In this document: positions 17,752-25,926 of the stretch, in pieces
Layout: every line of letters starts with the position of its first letter
Numbering within the stretch: the first letter of the stretch is position 1
DNA from: JAIQFL01 sp035295745
Lineage (GTDB): Bacteria > Acidobacteriota > Terriglobia > Bryobacterales > Bryobacteraceae
DNA length: 64,000 nucleotides
Direction of reading: 5' to 3'
Assembly (NCBI GenBank): GCA_035295745.1
Contig: DATGIL010000009.1
Coordinates: 1 to 64,000, forward strand
The notes under the pieces: model-generated
The model's database searches: none
Told to the model about the DNA's origin: nothing
What the model saw: only the letters and a program-made list of their open reading frames with translations
Program-made: the position numbers and the translations under genes

Positions 17752-18318
17752 ATGGCGACTGAGCGGTACAGACGGAAGTCCCTCCACAGATTTCTCCGGC
17801 TGCTGCTGGCGGCAGTGAGCATCGGCATGGTGCCTCAACTCTACTGTGCCGCAGCCGATGCCAAGCCCGAATACGCAGTCAAGGCCGCCTTCCTGCTGAA
17901 TTTTACGAAGTTCGTCGAATGGCCACCCTCGGTATTTGAGAGATCGGATTCGCCGCTGACTGTCTGCGTCCTGGGGGACGATCCCTTCGGGAAATTGCTG
18001 GACCAGGTGGTGGAAGGTGAGGCGGTCAGCGGCCATAAGCTCCTGGTCGAGCGGATCGGCCGCTCACCGGTGCCCAAGACATGCCGCGTGCTCTTCGTTA
18101 GCAAGTCGGAAAAGGGGACCCCCGAAATTCTGTCCGGCTTGGGCCCCGGGGTACTGACTGTGGGAGACGGGGACACATTCCTCCGCGAAGGCGGTGCCAT
18201 CGCTTTCGTCATCGAGGACCGCCGCATCCGATTCGATATCAATCTACGCGCGGCCACCCGGGCGTCACTGAGCTTGAGTGCCCGGCTACTCAATGTGGCG
18301 CGAACCGTTCAACGATAG
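17752..18318 (+). CDS. YfiR-family (DUF4154) periplasmic protein
   Basis: This 188-residue exported protein has a signal peptide (LRLLLAAVSIGMVPQLYCAA). The DUF4154 hallmark YAVKAAFLLNFTKFVEWP is present, with VCVLGDDPFG and the C-terminal IRFDINLRAATRASLSLSAR LL block. YfiR of Pseudomonas is a periplasmic repressor of the diguanylate cyclase YfiN. Here no GGDEF gene is present; instead the gene sits between a TonB receptor (3-bp gap) and a hybrid kinase with a periplasmic sensor (12-bp gap). It probably relays a periplasmic signal to that kinase. Confidence 0.9.
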   Translation: MATERYRRKSLHRFLRLLLAAVSIGMVPQLYCAAADAKPEYAVKAAFLLNFTKFVEWPPSVFERSDSPLTVCVLGDDPFGKLLDQVVEGEAVSGHKLLVERIGRSPVPKTCRVLFVSKSEKGTPEILSGLGPGVLTVGDGDTFLREGGAIAFVIEDRRIRFDINLRAATRASLSLSARLLNVARTVQR

Positions 18319-18330
18319 CCGAATTTTCCT

Positions 18331-20958
18331 ATGCCTACCCTACGAGATTTGCCGATCAAACAGAAGATGCTGGCGATCCTGCTCGTGACCACAGGGACGG
18401 CGCTCCTCCTGTCGGGAATTGCCATCATCATCTCAGATTCGCTCCTATTCCGAGCCAGGATGCGACGGGACCTCTCCTCGCTCGCCAGTATCATCGGCGA
18501 CAACAGCACGGCGGCCCTGGATTTTGACGATCCGCGTGTGGCAACCGAGACCCTGGCGGCACTAAAAGCGCTGCCGCATATGGTAGCCGGGTGCATCTAT
18601 CGAGCGGACCAGGCATTGTTCGCGGAATATTTGCGTCCAGGTGCAGGTGCGAATTGTCCTGCGCGCGGGGGAGATGAGGAAGTGCGATTCACCGGCAACA
18701 GTTTGACCGCTTCTCATCCGATCGTTCTCAATGGCCGCCGCATTGGAACCCTCTTGCTAACGGCCGATTTGGGCGAAGTGACCGAACGAACCAGAATTTA
18801 TGGCGCCATCGTTCTGGTCATCCTGTTCAGTTCGAGCGTGGTGGCATTTCTGCTTTCATCAGGGCTGCGGGATGTTATCGTGACGCCCATTTCCCGTCTC
18901 GCCCACGCCGCAGGTTCCATATCGCAGAGTGGCGATTACAGCATCCGTGTGGAGAAAGATTCGCGGGATGAACTCGGCGTCCTCGTCGATTCGTTCAACG
19001 AAATGGTCGCGCGCATCCAGGCGCGAGACCTTGAAGTGCAGAACGCGCGCAACTCGCTGCAGACGACGCTGAAAAGCATTGGAGACGCAGTGATCTCCAC
19101 CGATACCCGCGGGCGCATCGTTTTCGTTAACCCGGTCGCGCAGTCCCTGATGCGCCGGCCGGAGCAGGAACTCGTCGGCAAGCAGATCGGCGAGGTTTTC
19201 CGAATCGTCAACGAGTTCACCCGCAACCCGGTGGAGAACCCCATAGACAAAGTACTGCGGGAAGGCACCATCGTGGGATTGGCGAACCATACGGTTCTCA
19301 TCGCCGCGGACGGAACAGAGATTCCCATCGACGACAGCGCGGCTCCCATCAAAAATGACAGCGAAACCGTCGGCGTCGTGCTGGTCTTCCGCGACATCAG
19401 CGAGCGACGCCGCGCACAGCAGGATTCCGCATACCTGGCAGCGATTGTGGAATCATCCGAGGACGCGATCGTCGGGAAGTCGCCCGACGGCGTGATTCAA
19501 ACCTGGAATGCGGGGGCGGAGCGTCTTTACGGCTATCCGGCGGAGGAGGTCATTGGAATTCCGATGCGCGATCTGCTGCCGCCCGATCGGCGGCACGAAG
19601 AATCAGACATCCTGGAACGCATCCGTAGTGGCGACTCCGTACTACACTTCGAGACGGTCCGGACACGAAAGGACGGCACCTCCATAGATGTCGCGCTATC
19701 CATATCTCCCATTCGCGACAAGACGGGACAGATCGTCGGCGTCTCGCATGTTGCCCACGATATATCGGAGCAGAAGCGGAATGCCGAGCAACTCCGGCAG
19801 ACGCAGAAACTGGAGAGCCTCGGAATTCTGGCAGGCGGGATTGCGCACGACTTCAACAACTTGCTCACGGGCATTCTGGGGAACGCGAGTCTCGCACTCG
19901 AAGACCTCGGTTCGTCCTCTCCGGCAAAGCCGTCGATTGAGGCCGTCATCGAAGCCAGCGAGCGGGCGGCTCAATTGGCGAGACAGATGTTGGCCTATTC
20001 GGGTAAGGGTCACTTCGTTTTGGAGCAGATCAATCTCTCCGCACGCGTCCGTGACACTCTCCCTTTGATCCGGTCCTCCATCCCCCCGGTGGTCGAGTTG
20101 CGGCTAAACCTAGATGAAAACGTTCCCCTGATTGAAGCGGATGCCGCTCAGATTCAGCAACTGATGATGAACATCATCATCAACGGAGCCGAGGCAATCC
20201 CCGAAGGGGTGCCGGGAACGGTGACGATTACGACCCGCCGTCAACAAGTCGATACCCATCTGAACATACAAGGATCCGGCGGAACCGGCGATCTGGAGCC
20301 CGGGCCCTACGTGTTATTCGAAGTCGGCGATACCGGTGCAGGCATGGATGAAGAGACCAGGGCCCGCATCTTCGATCCGTTCTTCACGACGAAATTCACG
20401 GGTCGCGGGCTGGGCCTGGCAGCAGTTCTCGGAATCGTTCGCGGCCATCGCGGATCGATTCAGGTCTTGAGTGCCCCAGGAACGGGTACGGTGTTCCGCG
20501 TTTTGTTGCCGGCAGCCGTGGGAGTGGAGGAACTGCCACCACAGGTGCAGGCACGGCAGCGGGCGGACCTGCGGGGCGCTGCCCTTGTACTGGTGGTCGA
20601 CGACGAGCAGGTGGTGCGAAGTTTGGCCAGACAGGCTCTGGAGCGTTTCGGTTACACGGTTCTTCTCGCCGAAGATGGTGCGCGAGGATTGGATATCTTC
20701 CGGCGAGAGGTTGAGCGGCTCAAATGCGTCATTCTGGATCTGACCATGCCTGTAATGAGCGGCGAGGAGACTCTTGCCGCTATGAAGGCAGTGAGTCCCG
20801 GGATTCCAATCGTCCTGTCCAGCGGCTTTAACGAACTCCAGGCGGTTCGCCGATTTGAAGGCAAGGGTCTGGCAGGTTTTCTCCAAAAGCCTTACAAGCC
20901 GGCGGCCCTCGTGGAGATGGTAAAGCGCCTTACCTCACCAGTCGATTCAAGAGGGTAG
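18331..20958 (+). CDS. Hybrid histidine kinase with periplasmic sensor, HAMP, two PAS domains and receiver
   Basis: This 875-residue inner-membrane kinase has, in order, TM1 (13-36), a CHASE8-like periplasmic sensor (about 40-152), TM2 (157-178), HAMP (180-232), PAS1 (about 243-358), PAS2 (about 367-482) and HisKA with His506 in GGIAHDFNNLL. An ATPase domain follows (N-box near 613-620, GDTGAGMD, FDPFFTTKF, GRGLGLAAV), then a C-terminal receiver with Asp803 in ILDLTMP and Lys853. The HDFNNLL box is typical of the kinase class that ends in its own receiver. Phosphotransfer would run His506 to Asp803; an onward target may be the upstream stand-alone receiver. It completes the receptor-YfiR-kinase operon. 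Confidence 0.92.
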   Translation: MPTLRDLPIKQKMLAILLVTTGTALLLSGIAIIISDSLLFRARMRRDLSSLASIIGDNSTAALDFDDPRVATETLAALKALPHMVAGCIYRADQALFAEYLRPGAGANCPARGGDEEVRFTGNSLTASHPIVLNGRRIGTLLLTADLGEVTERTRIYGAIVLVILFSSSVVAFLLSSGLRDVIVTPISRLAHAAGSISQSGDYSIRVEKDSRDELGVLVDSFNEMVARIQARDLEVQNARNSLQTTLKSIGDAVISTDTRGRIVFVNPVAQSLMRRPEQELVGKQIGEVFRIVNEFTRNPVENPIDKVLREGTIVGLANHTVLIAADGTEIPIDDSAAPIKNDSETVGVVLVFRDISERRRAQQDSAYLAAIVESSEDAIVGKSPDGVIQTWNAGAERLYGYPAEEVIGIPMRDLLPPDRRHEESDILERIRSGDSVLHFETVRTRKDGTSIDVALSISPIRDKTGQIVGVSHVAHDISEQKRNAEQLRQTQKLESLGILAGGIAHDFNNLLTGILGNASLALEDLGSSSPAKPSIEAVIEASERAAQLARQMLAYSGKGHFVLEQINLSARVRDTLPLIRSSIPPVVELRLNLDENVPLIEADAAQIQQLMMNIIINGAEAIPEGVPGTVTITTRRQQVDTHLNIQGSGGTGDLEPGPYVLFEVGDTGAGMDEETRARIFDPFFTTKFTGRGLGLAAVLGIVRGHRGSIQVLSAPGTGTVFRVLLPAAVGVEELPPQVQARQRADLRGAALVLVVDDEQVVRSLARQALERFGYTVLLAEDGARGLDIFRREVERLKCVILDLTMPVMSGEETLAAMKAVSPGIPIVLSSGFNELQAVRRFEGKGLAGFLQKPYKPAALVEMVKRLTSPVDSRG

Positions 20959-21038
20959 CGGCCCGGCGGAGCAGGTTGGGGACCCGCTTTCCGCCTTCAG
21001 GAAGTAACTTGCCGGACTACCTCGTCGTCCTGGAGGCT

Positions 21039-22130
21039 ATGCGATTCGCGGCCATGCGCCTCGCCGTTCTGCTGGCGGCTCCTACCATCGCGGGTCCGGC
21101 ACAGGACCCCGCACCCGTCGACTCCGGCGTGGTAATTCGCTCCACTACCAGCCTGGTGCAGGTCCGCGTCATCGCGGAGGACCGGCAGCGTCGTCCGGTC
21201 GGCGATCTGAAGCTCGCAGATTTTCAGGTGTTCGACAACCGGCGCCCCCAGCCGATCACGCTGTTCTCAGTGGATCGCATCAGGCCCGCTGCCAATTCAC
21301 AGGTCGCCGCGCCGCCGCCGGCAAGCGCCCCCGATGCGGCGGCCGCCGGATATGCCATCATCCTGTTCGACTGGCTCAACACCGACTACACCGACCGCCT
21401 GCGCGCCCAGGACAGCGTCCTTCGCCTTCTGCACACTTTCCAGCCCCGGCAACGAGTGGCGCTGTACATCCTGAGCCAGCATTCCGGATTGCTTCACGAC
21501 TTCACCACCGATCTGCCGGCTCTTGAATATCTGGTGCAGAATCTCGATTTGGAATCTCCGGATCCGCGCACCGACAAATCGACCGCGCGGGTGGCTTCGC
21601 CGGCCTGGCGGGAGCAGCAGATTCTCGAATGGAATGCGGCGATTCTCGATTCTCTCGGAACCTTGAATAAGCTGGCTGACCGGCTTTCGCACATCCCCGG
21701 CCGCAAGCACCTCATCTGGATGTCCAGCGGATTCCCGATGGTGATCAATGGCAGCGTTGTCCCAGGGGCCCGGCCCGGCGAAGTGGTCTATGTCGGCGAG
21801 ATCGAGCGGGCCCTCGCGAAACTCAACTCTGCGGATGTGGCGGTTTACTCCGTCGATCCTTGCGGGCTCTCCGTGAAGCCTTGCGGACATCGCGATTCTC
21901 TCATGGAATTCGCCGAGCGCACCGGCGGCGCCGCCTATCTAGACCGAAACGATACCGACGTGGCGCTTCGCGAGGCCTTCGAAGACATGGGCGCCAGTTA
22001 TGTGCTCGGCTTCCACCTGCCCCCGGATGCCACGCCCGGTCTGCACGAACTTCACGTCAAAGTCAGCCGCCCGCACGTGCAGCTACGCTATCGCGAGTCG
22101 TATCAGGTCGTTGAAACGACGTTCCATTGA
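21039..22130 (+). CDS. VWFA-related acidobacterial protein without canonical MIDAS
   Basis: This 363-residue exported protein has a signal peptide (MRLAVLLAAPTIAGPAQ) and the acidobacterial VWFA N-terminal module (TTSLVQVRVIAEDRQRRPVG, then DFQVFDNRRPQ). The A-like domain has ILFDWLNTD in place of DxSxS, so classic metal binding is unlikely. Near the end YVLGFHLPPDA replaces the usual YVLGYxP block. ATG at 21039 is preferred because the signal peptide begins there; the frame is open back to 20976, just after the kinase stop. A perfect-looking downstream ATG at 21054 is also possible. Confidence 0.83.
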   Translation: MRFAAMRLAVLLAAPTIAGPAQDPAPVDSGVVIRSTTSLVQVRVIAEDRQRRPVGDLKLADFQVFDNRRPQPITLFSVDRIRPAANSQVAAPPPASAPDAAAAGYAIILFDWLNTDYTDRLRAQDSVLRLLHTFQPRQRVALYILSQHSGLLHDFTTDLPALEYLVQNLDLESPDPRTDKSTARVASPAWREQQILEWNAAILDSLGTLNKLADRLSHIPGRKHLIWMSSGFPMVINGSVVPGARPGEVVYVGEIERALAKLNSADVAVYSVDPCGLSVKPCGHRDSLMEFAERTGGAAYLDRNDTDVALREAFEDMGASYVLGFHLPPDATPGLHELHVKVSRPHVQLRYRESYQVVETTFH

Positions 22131-22141
22131 AGGGTCTCATT

Positions 22142-22561
22142 TTACAGGCGATCGAGTGTCAGGCGGTCCCCCACGCCTCCGAAATACTTCTCCAGGGCCT
22201 TGGCGAAGATACTCTCCGGGCCCGCAACTTGAGCGAAAAGCGTCATCGACGAGCGAAACTTCAGGGTGTCGATCGACCCGAAGATCTGTTCGGCTGACCG
22301 GCCCTCTACCGTGTTCACCCGGCGCGTGCACTCGATCAGCCGCGGGCCCAGGATGGGGTGTGCCAGATACGCTTCCGCTTCCGCCCGGCCTGCAATCCCG
22401 AATTCATAGGCCATCGAGCTGCGTCCCAGGCCTTTAAGCTGCGGAAAGACGTACCACATCCAGTGGCCCCTCTTCGAGCCACGCTGCAACTCCTCCAGAA
22501 CGGACTCGTAATCTTCCTCTTGGGCGTCCACAAACCGTTCGAGATCAAAGGGATCGCTCAT
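22142..22561 (-). CDS. DUF1810 family protein
   Basis: This 139-residue soluble protein matches DUF1810 over its full length. The N-terminal DLERFVDAQE is followed by SKRGHWMWYVFPQLKGLG, the family signature, then the helix AYLAHPILGPRLIECT and the closing KFRSSMTLFAQV. The biochemical role of the family is not established. It is a lone gene convergent with the VWFA gene (11-bp gap) and divergent from the deoxyhypusine-synthase-like gene (59-bp gap). Confidence 0.9.
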   Translation of the reverse strand: MSDPFDLERFVDAQEEDYESVLEELQRGSKRGHWMWYVFPQLKGLGRSSMAYEFGIAGRAEAEAYLAHPILGPRLIECTRRVNTVEGRSAEQIFGSIDTLKFRSSMTLFAQVAGPESIFAKALEKYFGGVGDRLTLDRL

Positions 22562-22620
22562 ACCGCCGCATCCATTCTCACATACTGCTCCGGCCCCGGC
22601 ATTCCTGCTATGGTGATGGC

Positions 22621-23865
22621 ATGGCTCGCCGCTATGTTCACGTCCGGCGTGTGGACGAATGCGATACGCTGGATGAACTCTTCACTCACTGTCTTCCCGC
22701 TTTCGGGGGCGCGTACCTGCGCCGCATCTACCAGATTCTCGACCGCGCCATCGGCATGGGATGCCCGCTGACGCTCTCGGTCTCCGGGCCGGTCACAGTT
22801 TCCGGCCAGCATCAGACCTGGCTCACGCCCCTGCTCGAAACCGGGTGGATCGCCTACCTCAGCACAACCGATGCGGTCTGCTATCACGATGGTCACCGCA
22901 GCCTGGACGCCTACAAGTCGGGTCCGATCCACGAGGTGCCGATTTTCGGCGACGATGGCGCACTGCGCGAAGAGGGCACCATCCGCGTCACCGACATGGC
23001 CTTCGACGAAGGCGTGCTTCTCGATCAGGACCGCTTCATCAGCGCCGTCCTGCAGCGTCCCGAGTTCCAGCACAAGATGACCGGTACCGAACTGCGCTAC
23101 CTCCTCGGTAAGTTCTACGCGGCGCAGGAACGGCACAACGGCATCGCCGAGGGACTGCTGGCGGCCTGCCACCGGCTCGCCATCCCGGTATTTGTAGGCG
23201 CGCCGGGGGATGGCAGCGTCTTCCTCAACTCCATGAAGCTGTGGGCGATGCGGCAGGCAGGCTTGATCCCCGACTACGGCTTTGATCTCGACTTGCACGC
23301 CGAGGTCTTCGAGGCCTGCGCCTATCACCGCTGGGGACTCTTCGATCATCCGGTGCACGCGCTGGCTACCGTCATCCTCGGCGGCGGCGTGCCCAAGAAC
23401 TACAATCTGCAGCCGGAGCCGGCGCTCGGGCAGGTGCTGGGACTGCCCGACGTCCGTGGCTACCTGTTCGACGTGCAGATCGTGACGGCGCCGGTCACCG
23501 ATGGCTCACTCTCCTCTTGCCCGCCGGCTGAGGCCGTAACGTGGGGCAAGGTGGACAAGGACACCTATCTGCAGACTACCGAAAGCCTGCAGTCGGACTA
23601 TTCGATCGTCATGCCATTTCTCATTAAGGCGCTGCTCGACAATCGCAAGCGCTACCAGCAGATGGCGGAGGCCGAGGGGGAGGACGCGGTATTCGCGCAC
23701 GAGCCGAAGGCGCGGGGCTATCTCCGCCCGCGCGAAGGGTATCGTCTCTTTGAAGCGCGCGCCGGGCTGGTCGAACGCCTTACCGAGGATGTGCGTCGCA
23801 ACCGGGAATGGCTCGTCAAGAGCCTGGCCTATCCGTTGGCAAATGAAAGCTTGGTTTCGCGATAG
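22621..23865 (+). CDS. Deoxyhypusine-synthase-like enzyme
   Basis: This 414-residue protein matches the deoxyhypusine synthase family. It has an NAD-binding-type core (LTLSVSGPVTVSG, VFVGAPGDGSVFLN, VILGGGVPKN) and the catalytic lysine Lys310 in EAVTWGK, equivalent to the enzyme-lysine that carries the aminobutyl intermediate. In eukaryotes the enzyme modifies eIF5A. Bacteria lack eIF5A, and bacterial homologues have been tied to homospermidine-type polyamine synthesis, which is the likely role here. The exact substrate cannot be read from the sequence. It is monocistronic, divergent from DUF1810, with a 25-bp gap to the next VWFA gene. Confidence 0.85.
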   Translation: MARRYVHVRRVDECDTLDELFTHCLPAFGGAYLRRIYQILDRAIGMGCPLTLSVSGPVTVSGQHQTWLTPLLETGWIAYLSTTDAVCYHDGHRSLDAYKSGPIHEVPIFGDDGALREEGTIRVTDMAFDEGVLLDQDRFISAVLQRPEFQHKMTGTELRYLLGKFYAAQERHNGIAEGLLAACHRLAIPVFVGAPGDGSVFLNSMKLWAMRQAGLIPDYGFDLDLHAEVFEACAYHRWGLFDHPVHALATVILGGGVPKNYNLQPEPALGQVLGLPDVRGYLFDVQIVTAPVTDGSLSSCPPAEAVTWGKVDKDTYLQTTESLQSDYSIVMPFLIKALLDNRKRYQQMAEAEGEDAVFAHEPKARGYLRPREGYRLFEARAGLVERLTEDVRRNREWLVKSLAYPLANESLVSR

Positions 23866-23868
23866 AAT
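23863..23868 (+). promoter_or_regulatory. Candidate -10 box (TAGAAT) for the third VWFA gene
   Basis: TAGAAT lies 22 bp before the ATG at 23891 and overlaps the end of the preceding gene. A TTGGCA at 23836-23841 resembles a -35 element but the 21-bp spacing is too long. Similar -10 boxes at comparable distance precede other genes in the window. Confidence 0.25.
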
Positions 23869-23890
23869 AGAACCTAAGCTGGTAATCTGC

Positions 23891-25012
23891 ATGTCTCGCC
23901 TAACAGTCGTCGTTTTTCTATGCGGTCTTTTGATCGCAATTCCGGCGGTGCCTCAGTCGCAGTCCCAACCACCGGCGTCTCCTCCGGCGGCAACCAAGGT
24001 GCCAGGGGCATCGCAACAACCGGCTCGATCTGACCAGCCGGAATCCAAGTTCACTAGCGGCGTCAACGAAGTCATCGTGCCGGTCACCGTCAAGGACGAC
24101 CGCAACAAGTTCGTATCGAATTTGGAGGCGAAGGACTTTCGCGTGACCGATGAGGGACGTCCCCAGCGCGTCACCTTCTTCAGCCACCAGGAGAAACAGC
24201 CCGTGGTGATCGGCTTCCTGATCGATCTGAGCAATAATAGCCGGATTCACTGGAAGACCTACCAGGATGCGATCCTCGAGCTGGTGTGGAATCTTCTGCC
24301 TGGCGACCCCCGCTACTCCGGCTACCTCATCTCCTACGCTAATGAGGCCGAATTGCAGGCGAATACCACAACCGACTCGGAGAAACTGGCGGAGAAAATT
24401 CGCAGGATGAAGCCGGGCGGCGGAGCCGCGCTCTTCGATGCGATGTATAAGGCGTTCACCACCCGCAGCCTGGTGAAGGGCGAGCCGTACGAGCCGCGCC
24501 GCATCGTGATCGTGGTGGGCGACGGCCACAACAATAGCGGCACGCACGGCATGGCCGAAGTTCTCGAACTGGCCCAACGCAATCTGGTGACGATTTACGC
24601 CGTAAGCACCATGGCCTTCGGTTTTTCGAACGAAGATCAGGACGTCCTCGAGAAGCTGACCACCGAGACCGGCGGGCACGTCGAATATCCGCTCAATAAT
24701 CTCTACAAGGACGTTTCGGGTTATCTTTCGAATCCTTCCGATGCCGGCAACTACGCCCTGACGGTGGGTACCGGCGGATATGCCGCGGAGATCTCGAAAG
24801 GCATCTTCAGCGCGATTGCCGGGATTTCGGGTGAGATCACGACGCAATACGTCCTGCGCTATACACCGGATGTCGATCCCGAAGGCCGTCCGAAGCTGAT
24901 CCGCAAGATCAAAGTGGACATCCCCGATCTTCCCAACGTGAAGCTGAATTATCGGACTTATTATTACCCCAACGGAGTGCCTGGGGCTCCGCCGCCGACG
25001 GGCGGAAATTGA
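23891..25012 (+). CDS. VWFA-related acidobacterial protein, altered MIDAS
   Basis: This 373-residue exported protein has a signal peptide (LTVVVFLCGLLIAIPAVPQ), a Pro/Gln-rich linker, the acidobacterial VWFA module (VNEVIVPVTVKDD, DFRVTDEGRPQ) and an A-type domain. Its metal motif is DLSNN at 112-116, with Asn116 replacing the third oxygen ligand, so metal binding may be weak or lost. The C-terminus keeps YVLRYTPD and the beta-strand tail. I chose ATG at 23891 because the signal peptide begins there. An upstream in-frame extension to 23750 lies within the previous gene. Confidence 0.85.
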   Translation: MSRLTVVVFLCGLLIAIPAVPQSQSQPPASPPAATKVPGASQQPARSDQPESKFTSGVNEVIVPVTVKDDRNKFVSNLEAKDFRVTDEGRPQRVTFFSHQEKQPVVIGFLIDLSNNSRIHWKTYQDAILELVWNLLPGDPRYSGYLISYANEAELQANTTTDSEKLAEKIRRMKPGGGAALFDAMYKAFTTRSLVKGEPYEPRRIVIVVGDGHNNSGTHGMAEVLELAQRNLVTIYAVSTMAFGFSNEDQDVLEKLTTETGGHVEYPLNNLYKDVSGYLSNPSDAGNYALTVGTGGYAAEISKGIFSAIAGISGEITTQYVLRYTPDVDPEGRPKLIRKIKVDIPDLPNVKLNYRTYYYPNGVPGAPPPTGGN

Positions 25013-25119
25013 AAAGCCGGGTTTAGGGGTTGGGAAGTTGGGGAAAACGGGTGGCGCGCTAGCGTTCGCTCACGAATTCTCGTTCCCGGCCGATGAGTAG
25101 ATAAGGATCAAGAGCAAGC

Positions 25120-25926
25120 ATGCCGGCACTGGTCGTGCCCATTACCGGTCAACGGGAGGGCGTGTACGTCCTCCTGGAAGCGGCGCTGCCGGGGCGCGCG
25201 CCGCATCATATCGGTGTCTTTTTATTGGACCCCTCCACCGACCGCGCCTGGATTCGATTCCGCGAGAATTTCGACGACATCGCCGAGCCAGACGACGTTG
25301 AAGTATTAGAAGCTCTGTGGGAAGACCTGGAGACTCGTTGCTCCGAATTGGGCGCCGCAGCCTGCCTCGCGTGGCTGGAGGATTCCCTTTCCAATGTTCT
25401 CCGAGTGACTGCACGCGATTCGGTGAAGGTGGATGCCTTCTCCCGGGTGTTGGACCGTCTCTTCAACGAGCATGTGGAACCCATTGAGGTGGCGCCGTAT
25501 CGGACCCATCTTCCGCTCTACAGCTTACGGGCCGCCGCCGGAAATCTCGGGGAGGAGATGCGCTCCGACCCCGAAGACTGGGTGCGCGCGCCTGAAGGCA
25601 TGCGGCTCGCGCCTGACCTGTTCGTCGCGCACGTGGTGGGGCGCTCGATGGAGCCGCGCATTCCCGATGGCAGCTTGAATCTCTTCCGCTTCCGCCCCGC
25701 CGGATCGCGCCAGGGCAAGATCGTGCTCATCGAGCGCTTTGGCGTGCTCGACGAGACCGCGCGGTACACCGTCAAGCGCTACACCAGCCAGAAGATTGAG
25801 ACTGGCGAAGAACAGTGGGCGCACCAGAGCATTCGCCTGGAGCCGCTCAATCCGGAATTCGAAGCGTGGGACGCCGGGCCTGAAGATTTCGCAGTGGTCG
25901 CCGAGTGGCTGCGCGTCCTCGAATGA
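25120..25926 (+). CDS. S24-type (LexA/UmuD-like) peptidase with an unusual N-terminal domain
   Basis: This 268-residue protein has a C-terminal S24 protease domain with nucleophile Ser176 in VVGRSMEP and general base Lys219 in YTVKRY. It has no helix-turn-helix. The N-terminal 120 residues, with HIGVFLLDPSTDRAWIRF near the start, resemble a DUF3037-like domain, but that match is weak. S24 domains autoprocess in response to RecA filaments in LexA and UmuD. The gene's stop overlaps the mutY ATG in an ATGA, so it is co-translated with a DNA repair enzyme and may belong to a damage response. No LexA box is evident upstream. Confidence 0.8.
   Translation: MPALVVPITGQREGVYVLLEAALPGRAPHHIGVFLLDPSTDRAWIRFRENFDDIAEPDDVEVLEALWEDLETRCSELGAAACLAWLEDSLSNVLRVTARDSVKVDAFSRVLDRLFNEHVEPIEVAPYRTHLPLYSLRAAAGNLGEEMRSDPEDWVRAPEGMRLAPDLFVAHVVGRSMEPRIPDGSLNLFRFRPAGSRQGKIVLIERFGVLDETARYTVKRYTSQKIETGEEQWAHQSIRLEPLNPEFEAWDAGPEDFAVVAEWLRVLE

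Noticed and set aside
25013..25119. Further copy of the palindromic repeat (GCGCTAGCGTTCGCTCACG)
   Set aside because: Only a short part resembles the half-core; the match is too weak to claim.
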